From Quillaja saponaria (taxonomy: Eukaryota > Streptophyta > Magnoliopsida > Fabales > Quillajaceae): a stretch of DNA of 64,000 nt. Location: positions 15,091,142 through 15,155,141 of the forward strand of contig CM055606.1 of NCBI GenBank assembly GCA_029379385.1, written 5' to 3'. Position numbers and translations under genes: made by a program. The notes beneath the pieces are model-generated. The model searched no databases. It saw only the letters and a program-made list of their open reading frames with translations, and had not been told where the DNA came from. Positions 56,587 through 64,000 of this stretch are shown here, piece by piece. Numbering within the stretch: the first letter of the stretch is position 1; the number at the start of each line of letters is the position of its first letter.

Positions 56587-59500
56587 CTACTTTCTTGCCT
56601 TGACAAATTTTGGTCTTGATGCCTTCTTCTCCATCTTTTCTCTCTTTTTGCGAGTCTTTTCATCTTCAATAGAATCCTAATTCACACATAACACATGGGA
56701 ATGAAGTGGAAATGGTTTTCATTGCCTTGAATGTGGAAACAAAATCAGAGAAAGATCATACCTCTGAAACTTGTGGCAAGAATCCTTTAATGAAGCCAAA
56801 AGATTTGTACGCTCCAAAAGCTGGTATCTGGAAAGTGTAAAGAAGGGCTTAACTCTGTTCTCATGATACCCACACATTTCTCTCACCAAACCAAGTTAAT
56901 TAGAAGGCTACATAAACAGAAGAATGAAACAACATAAAACCAAAAAAAAAAACAAAAAAAAATTATTTTAACCTAGCTAGTTTGAATAATTTCAGAACTT
57001 CAGCTCTGCATATGATTAGATTCATGTGTAAAAATATCTATGCAACTCAGACATGACAACCATAATGTTCTTAGAACTTCAAAAGCTATGTAAACCCGAA
57101 CACACCCTGATATAGAGTTACAAATCATCCTAGTCTGAAAGAGAAAAACCAAAACACACTTTCGCACATGCATGCATACACCAAGGCAAAGCACTCCAAT
57201 GGTCCAACCAACTCTTGCACATACCCTGTGGTCTACAAACTGCAGCATGTTCTCATATGGTACTCCCACATGTAGTAAACTTCTTTATAAAAATATGCCA
57301 TCAATTTTGGAAGATAAAACACAATATCTTCATGAAAAAACAAGCAGAAGACAAAGTATCTTGTTGAAGATATAGAGGTAGTCCAAGTAATCCGGCAGTA
57401 CAGAACTTTTGTTTATTAACTCGAAAAATATACATCCAATAGGCATCCTTATCATGGCCATCTATCCATAACTGGTTTGATTTCAATATCCAGCAAGAAG
57501 TTACAAAACAAGGTCTTGCATAAACATAATACAACCACTGCAGCAGCTGGGTAACAAAAAATGTTGTATTGCACAGAAGAAGTAAACAAATTTTAATTTT
57601 TGTAGACAAAAGAGTTGAATTGCAATTATTTCTCCAACTGTTCAAAGAAATTCTCATTTCAGTAGCATCTCCATAAGTCAGCCCCCCATCAGTAAGACTA
57701 AACATCTTCCATTCCAAAAGTGATTTGGTGCTAATATAGGTATACAGTATACACATAAGCTAGAGATGAGAGTAAAATGAGGATCATACCACAAGATATG
57801 TGTACCAAAATTTTCCGGAGATGATGGACATGACTTGCACAAAGCTTGTTATGTATATAACATCATGTAAATAGCTGCAATACATAAAAGAATGTAGGTC
57901 AGGAATCATTATCTCATAAAAAAAATTAGAAATGGAAGCATATATTAATAGAACACTACAATATAGACAGCCACAATTAACTTGAATTTTTAAAGCTCAT
58001 CAAACATGCAAATGATCCTTGAAAACAATTTAGAATAACAACAACCAATTTCATTGAAATAAATGTTAATATTAACCAAATTAACAAATAGTACTGCAAG
58101 TTACTGTAGCTATCAGTTTGTGCATATCACTTGCACTAAATTGTTTCATGAAATTTCAGCATAGTCTGAGACTCTTGAGTAGCCATCAAATCTAATGTTT
58201 TAACACCAAAAGTAGGTTTTGGAAAAATGGTCTTATCCGATAAATAGACTTCATTACAAGTGTAATAATATCTGGTGTTCTGAGGTCAATATAACCATAC
58301 TTTCTGAATCGTAAGTTCTGAGAATCATATGTCTTCTTGTTTTTTTTTCCTGATAGGAAGCATCACATGCTATGTTCTTATCTAAATGGTTGAGGTTTCA
58401 CCATGAAGCATACATATTGAATCCCCAAAAGAAAGAAAAAATAAAGTTTGTCTGATTTATTTAATAAATCAATTTTGGAGACCATTTGCACGAAGGTAGG
58501 AGATCATCTTCATCTAACAGATACTTAATCCGGATTGAGCTAAAAGCATCATGCTGCTGATAATAGTTCTTATATGAACAAGTTAACAGTATCAAGATGT
58601 GCAAGACGTGCCGTGAACTAATCTATGACCTTAACAAACATCTCCAACCCTGGACAAACACCTCACTGATCTGCATACTGAATGAATACCAAAAGTCACC
58701 AAACTTTCTGCGAGACATTTATCATAGTAAAACAGGTATAGAAAGAATAGCAGTGACAAAAATAAAAGGGGGAAGGAACCTAACATAAAATATCAGGTGC
58801 ATGGTTGGCAATTCCTACAATGATAGTCTGATACAGTACTTAAATGATAAAGATATACCCACAAACTCCACCAGTACTCATATCAAACCCGCCATCTAAA
58901 AGTTCACCATCATCAGTATAAGTAGGGTTTGCCATTGCAGCAAGTTGTTGGTAGGGAATCACATATGCCAGAGATGTCACAATCAAGCCAACCCAATGTT
59001 TCCAGGTGAAACTTGAATTGAAGATCAGCACCCTCACCAAGACATAGATAACCTATTTAAAAGCAAATTGGGAGATCAACAATATGAATTGAGCTAGAAA
59101 CTATATAATAAAGAATAGAGAGAAAAATGCTAATAAATAAAATTTAAGCAATAAAAAACTTATTAGCATTTAGATTAGATAATTTTAATACTACTAAACT
59201 ACGTTGGAACTGATTAAAAGGAGATTGGAAAGGAACATAAATCATGTTCAATACCCTATGTAGAGATACCTGTATAAAATAGTTATTCCACCAGTTAGTC
59301 TCTCATTCTAATTTTAATTTTTTTATACAGAACTAGGAACCACTATATCAGCAAAAAGCTATTAGTAGCTACCTTGTTAGCAACATTTTCTTTTATGAGA
59401 TGAGTTCCTTTATTCATAGAGTGTACAGCCCACCACTCATTTCTTCAAATATTCCAGCAGAAAACCACACAATATAAGTACAGTTACCTTTATATGTTAA

Positions 59501-60246
59501 AAATGCAATAAAGAAACATCTAACTCAGGCACTAAATCTACATCAGAAGAATGTACATTGATACTAAGAGAGCTGGAAACATGGAATAAGGCATCTCAGC
59601 TGGTATACCTAACACTTTTTTGTTCTGTTGTTAAATCTGCAAACTAAAAACAGCTTGAACCACAATATATTTGCTGAAAGGTAACAGCTTCTACAGTGTA
59701 AAAAGTTCATAACACTGGTACTTGGACTGGGTATTAGCTTCCCAAACTAAGAACTTGCAGTGAATAAGTCTTAAATTGGATGGAAAATAATACAGAAATT
59801 TGTGATACTTATGAAAATGAAAACAGTTAGATTGAGAGCTCTGGTTATTGCGGGAACATTCCCTTTTACTCGCTGAGTCGTTACTTTTCTTTGTTTTCTC
59901 TCTATTTTAGCTAGAGGTATCATTTCTAAAATTTATCATTCATCCAGCAGAAAGGGAAAACAGAAAAGAATTTTTTTTTTTTTTTTACATACTAAGTACG
60001 ACTAAAATATAATCATCGTTCATTTCAATTAAGCAACATAAAACACTAAGTATACAAAACAAAAAAGACAGAAAAAAAAATCGAATTTTGAATCAAAAAA
60101 ATAAAATAAAATCATTGTTCAGGGTGTGGGGGGAAGATATGAGATGAGATGAGAAAATTTACATTGCAGGCGATGATAATTTGGCGGAGCCTCGTCATAT
60201 GGCGGGCGTTCTCTTCCTTACGTTTCTTAGCACCCTGATTAGCCAT
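56587..60246 (-). CDS. TMEM208/DUF788 (SND2-like) ER membrane protein, 5 exons
   Basis: Minus-strand exons: 60246-60163, 59052-58859, 57874-57790, 56827-56762, 56676-56587, all GT-AG with matching phases; 172 residues. Start MANQGAKKRKEENARHMTRL is the usual N-terminus of plant DUF788 proteins. Hydrophobic segments lie in VIYVLVRVLIF and WVGLIVTSLAYVIPYQQLAA, and FVQVMSIISGKFWYTYLV. The C-terminus is a charged tail, TRKKREKMEKKASRPK. TMEM208 and yeast Snd2 help deliver membrane proteins to the ER independently of SRP. This role is known from yeast and mammals and inferred here. No defect. Matches At4g30500/At2g23940 from memory. The introns (up to 1.1 kb) hold no other gene. Confidence 0.9.
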
Positions 60247-63001
60247 CTTTCTCTCTCCGGGTCAACCGCCGCCAACTTCACTGTGATGGAGCTCCTCGCA
60301 ATCCTTCAAGACTCGGGTATCACAGTTAAGAAGAAGATGATAATGGCGCCGGGTTACTGGGTCGAATTCTGTACGTGGATCTTTTCGGATTGTCAAGGTT
60401 AAAATTCAAATCATTGTTATTTTAATTTGTATACGATTTAATTATTTAAATTTGAAGTTGATTTGAATATTAATTCAAATCTAATACAAATATGTTTTAG
60501 AGTTTTAATGTAAATTCAAATCAAATTAAAGTATTTAACTTGATATTCAATTAAATTATTTAATTAAGTATTCAATTAGTAATTAATTAATATTTATTAG
60601 AAAATAATTATAAATTTTATTATCTATATTTATTTAAATTTAATATATATATATATATATATATATTATTTTTACCATTTCAATTCTAATAATAGAATTC
60701 TCTCCATTTTCTTTTAACAACTATTTTAAAATATATTTTAATAAAATAGTGATTAAAATTGGAATTATAATTTAATTAGGATTATGATTAGAATTAGAAT
60801 TATAATTAGGACTAGGATTAGGATTAGAGTTAAAATTAAAGTTATAGTTAGGCTTAGGGTTACACTTAGAATTAGGTTTAGGCTTACACTTAGAGTTAGG
60901 TTTAGGGTTAAGGTTAGGCTTAGTTTGTTGCAATAGTATGATATTAATTTGTGTATTGGACTGCTTGTATTTCTTTCTTTTTTTGTTTATTTCAGTTGTA
61001 CGGCAATTGTGATACTTATGTTTTTGATAATGATTATGTAATTTAAATATTCATAACAGGATTTAAATTACTTAATTTGATTTTATATATTTATATTTTT
61101 TAAGTTTACAAAATTTTTAGACAAATATTATTTTATTTAATAAAAATTCAAATAATTGAATTTGAATCAAATATTTGAATATTCATTAAATTCAAATATC
61201 ATTTTAAATTTATAGAAATATTTGAATTTGAATATGAATTTAATAGTTGAAAATTTAAATAAAAATAGAACAAATAAAATATTCGATACTATTCTATTCA
61301 AATTGCAATCTTAGTCAAGATGATACACACCATAATTATCAGGCAACAATTTGATAGAAACGACCATGGGTATGTGAGGAATTGGACTCTGCCTTTCTTG
61401 ATCGGTTCAATGCTTTTTTTCCTTATTCTGACTTTACAAAGTAAAAGAAGAATCTTCAAATTTAAATTTCAAAATATTTTTTTATTAACTAATTTCTAAT
61501 TTCTATATTTATTTATCTATATTAACAAGATTATTGGTCAACATAAATTTATGTCATTTTTTACATGAAGGATATAATGTTTTATTTTGAAGCTAATATA
61601 GATCTATAATATTGACGAGGGAATTTATAATTAATAATTAAGTAACTCAACTCAATTTTAAATTAATTAGAATTAATTACATGAATTATTTTTTTCATTT
61701 TCATGCCATAAATTTATTAACAGTCAATATAACTAGAAATTATTTGAATGTAATTTTTTGATGTTCTTTCTTTCTGTCTATCCAACCCTTTTTAATATTT
61801 TGAATACGGTAAATTGAGGAAAATTTATAAAAAGAGAAAAATGATAAATAGAAGTCAAATGGTAGAATTTATACAAATGAATAATTATAATTATGTAAAA
61901 TATTTTTTAAAAATTATTTAATGTTTTGATTTATCTCTCTTAAAAAATATTTTTATATTCGCATTCTCTTGCATATACCCTTTTGCTTTATACTCTCTCT
62001 CTCTCTTTTTTTCCAAATAAACTTTTCTTGCAATTTTTTTTACTCATTTAATTCTGTTTCCATTTCCATTTCTTATGCATAAATATGGAGTTTATGACAA
62101 GTGGGGCGGCCCATACACGAAAGCTAAAACTGATTGAAAAAAGCGACAGCGTTGGTCCGTTGAAAAGAAAAAACAAAGGAACATAAACGCGATGCGAGTC
62201 AAACAGCAAAATCCGACGTGTATAAGCTGCCTCGCTCAAAACATCTCGGAGTCCCAGATCACTGTCTTTCTCTCTCTGTTCCGGGGTCTTCCCTGTATCC
62301 TAGTTCTATGTCCTACACCACGATAGAGATAAAAAAGACAACTTTTTAAAGTGTACTTCCTATATCTCTTCGCGTTTCAGCCAGGGCCGAGGTAGAGGAT
62401 CAGGTTTCTTGTTCAACAACCGAGTTTAGGTGCTCCAGTTTTGTGGGAGTGTATTCTTATTCAGGTGAGTTTGTGGGTCATTCTTGGGCAATCACTTTTA
62501 TTTTTCGTTTCTATGCATTTTTCGAATTTTAAGCTTTTCTTAACACTAAGATGAATGGGGTCCAATGCAGATTGGAAGGAAATGAATTTATGCTGTTTCC
62601 GTCCTTTGATAACTTTTTTGTCTGTTTTATTTTATGCTGATTTGTAAAAATGCTAAATAATTCATCAATGAAGATTGAGCATTCCTTGCATGATGCATGC
62701 AGATATTTTTCATGACTGAAGGGATAAAAATTGTTTCTTTATTAAGTTTTAATTGATTCTGTAGTTTGTCTGACTCATCTAAAAAGATTAAGATTGCCGT
62801 GACTTATATATCATGGGTGAGTGAGTTTTCTGCTTTATATTTTACAAAATCAATAAATTAGTCTGTTCAAAATTTAGTTGCCTGCTTTATCGTTTCAGGA
62901 TTTTATATACATTTTTAGGCTTACAACTCCTGAAGCTCTTGCTTTATTGGATCTTGGAGTTGTTAAGTTTCTTAAAAGGTACTATTGGCGTCCAATTGAA
63001 G
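60247..63001. other. Divergent intergenic region with a degenerate telomere-like repeat
   Basis: Promoters of two divergent genes (TMEM208-like to the left, AFG1-like to the right). It includes a (TA)n run near 60643-60666 and an irregular TTAGG/TTAGGG-like array (60776-60925). From about 62270 it looks like the 5' leader of the AFG1-like gene. A probable untranslated exon ends near 62464 (CAG|GTGAGT) and joins at an acceptor near 62899 (TTTCAG|GATT). Otherwise AT-rich with no gene. Confidence 0.55.
60776..60925 (+). repeat. Degenerate telomere-like (TTAGG/TTAGGG) array
   Basis: About 20 variants of GATTAG, GGTTAG and TTAGGG run in series (for example GTTAGGCTTAGGGTTAC and AGGTTTAGGGTTAAGG). 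The plant telomere unit TTTAGGG appears once exactly, among near matches. It may be a decayed interstitial telomeric tract or an independent minisatellite. Confidence 0.6.
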
Positions 63002-64000
63002 ATGAGATCAGTAGCTCGGTCCCTGCTCCAGTTTCGAACATCATTTCAGAGGCAAAGATGTATTTTCCGGAGTGAACCTGCAAGAGCACAAAAATATTTG
63101 ATATGCACCAGCTCCAGTTCAGCTTATAGAATCACTAACTATGCTGAAATCATATCTGGATACCCCACATCTGTGTTTTCAAGAGCTCTGTCAGTTGATG
63201 CTGCAAAAGTCACAGATGCAGGTCTCTTTCATTTTGTATTCTCCTTTTCTGACTATTTCCTAATATGATTTTGGAGAGGCTATGAATATTTCATTGGTAT
63301 TGGATATTGCTGTTTCAATTACAGACGTGAACAGAGCAGGGCCCCTTGTTGAATATGAAAGAAGAATTTCCTTGGGTGAACTTGTAGATGGTGATAACTG
63401 CCAGGTTAGACAAACAATTCAACCATCCTTGCATGTTTTTCAGTTTTCACTTTCAGAGATGAAAGCGGACAGAAAAGAAAAAGACTTGTAAAGGATTTTA
63501 AATGCATAGGTACCTTTTGGAAGTTTGCTTAATTTCCTTTTCCTCATACTTATCCCTGAACAAATATAAATTGAGTCTTAACTCTTAATGCTTCCCGTTA
63601 ACTGTATATCCATTACCCTAAATTCTGGTGATGCAGATACTCTTTTCTTAGGAGGAACATTTCCTTTTTCTTATTTGATTACATGCGTGGGTGTGGATAT
63701 CTGCTTAATATGGAATGGGTAATTTTAGGTCTACCGGTAAGATGTATGGGTGGTGGAAAATGTACACATTTGGGTATGGAAATGTAGTTGGCTTTTTGCT
63801 AATTTGTCATGATTTTCTTTATTGAAACGTAGCCTCACAGAGAAATTTGCAGGTCGGCACCATAAGAGAACTGCAGAGACTCTATGATGAACTTGTTGAG
63901 TCAGTTGATACTTGCCGATTGGATAACCATATGGTTTCAGAAAAACCTGGAAGGTGGCCCTTTTATCTGTGCCATACTTATCCAGTTCTATTTCTTACTG
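63002..64000 (+). CDS. AFG1-like ATPase (mitochondrial AAA+ family), partial, first exons
   Basis: Exons seen: 63002-63221, 63325-63404, 63853-63953; the gene runs off the right edge. ATG at 63002 starts MRSVARSLLQFRTSFQRQRC, a basic and Ser-rich mitochondrial presequence. After the splice joins it reads AGPLVEYERRISLGELVDGD then VGTIRELQRLYDELVESVDT, the N-terminal segment diagnostic of AFG1/LACE1 ATPases just upstream of the Walker A motif, which lies beyond the window. AFG1 helps quality control of mitochondrial inner-membrane complexes (yeast and animal work). Phases agree. A different upstream open frame (62878-63075) overlaps the start codon region and may be only a shadow. Matches At4g30490 in my memory of Arabidopsis order. 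Confidence 0.88.

Noticed and set aside
62878..63075. 65-codon frame ending FPE across the AFG1-like start
   Set aside because: Different frame from the conserved protein; no conservation recognised. Could be an overlapping upstream frame only.
1..64000. CRISPR arrays, prophage, insertion sequences, operons
   Set aside because: Nothing of the kind; intron-rich plant gene structure throughout.

Overview
The window is nuclear DNA of a flowering plant, most likely a eudicot. Genes carry many short AT-rich introns with standard plant splice sites. Intergenic DNA is AT-rich, with MITEs, tRNA-derived SINE pieces and a degenerate hAT transposase. The gene families (UDP-glucuronate 4-epimerase, prolamin-like/ECA1 secreted proteins, fasciclin-like proteins, FLX-like) are plant-specific or typical of plants. 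No bacterial-type operon, CRISPR array, organelle gene or intact autonomous transposon was seen.

Layout, left to right: the 5' part of an FLX-like gene (minus strand, leaves the window at base 1); two tandem secreted Gly/Ser-rich protein genes (3.65 and 5.2 kb); a transposon-rich gap with an hAT fossil, a SINE head and MITEs (5.7-10.6 kb); an intact intronless UDP-glucuronate 4-epimerase (10.7 kb); three prolamin-like/ECA1 genes (14.2, 16.5, 18.7 kb), the first two frameshifted; an HD-domain nucleotidase (19.8-24.6 kb); a 14-exon HAD-IG 5'-nucleotidase (26.7-36.2 kb) with an Au-like SINE in one intron; a six-exon cinnamoyl-CoA-reductase-like dehydrogenase (37.4-39.3 kb); an 11-exon divergent CNOT9/Rcd1-like subunit (40.7-44.4 kb); a TTC1-like TPR protein (45.5-49.9 kb); a small island of two fasciclin-like genes flanking an aspartic protease gene (51.7-55.9 kb); a TMEM208/DUF788 gene (minus, 56.6-60.2 kb); and the first exons of an AFG1-like mitochondrial ATPase (63.0 kb onward).

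From memory, the single-copy genes match two Arabidopsis neighbourhoods: At4g30440-At4g30500 (GAE1, glycine-rich proteins, CCR-like, TPR, AFG1-like, DUF788) and At2g23820-At2g23940 (HD protein, 5'-nucleotidase, CCR-like, DUF788). The window therefore looks like an ancestral block whose two Arabidopsis copies each kept a subset. The ECA1 trio and the fasciclin/protease/fasciclin trio would then be lineage-specific insertions or expansions.

A recurrent oddity is single-base disruption of reading frames: two ECA1 genes, the HD-domain gene, one fasciclin-like gene, the aspartic protease and probably one Gly-rich gene. Five long multi-exon genes and the epimerase are fully open. Sequence alone cannot separate real decay from assembly indels. 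The genes do not form one pathway; the recognisable functions are housekeeping (nucleotide turnover, mRNA deadenylation, ER and mitochondrial protein handling, pectin precursor synthesis) plus secreted or cell-wall proteins.
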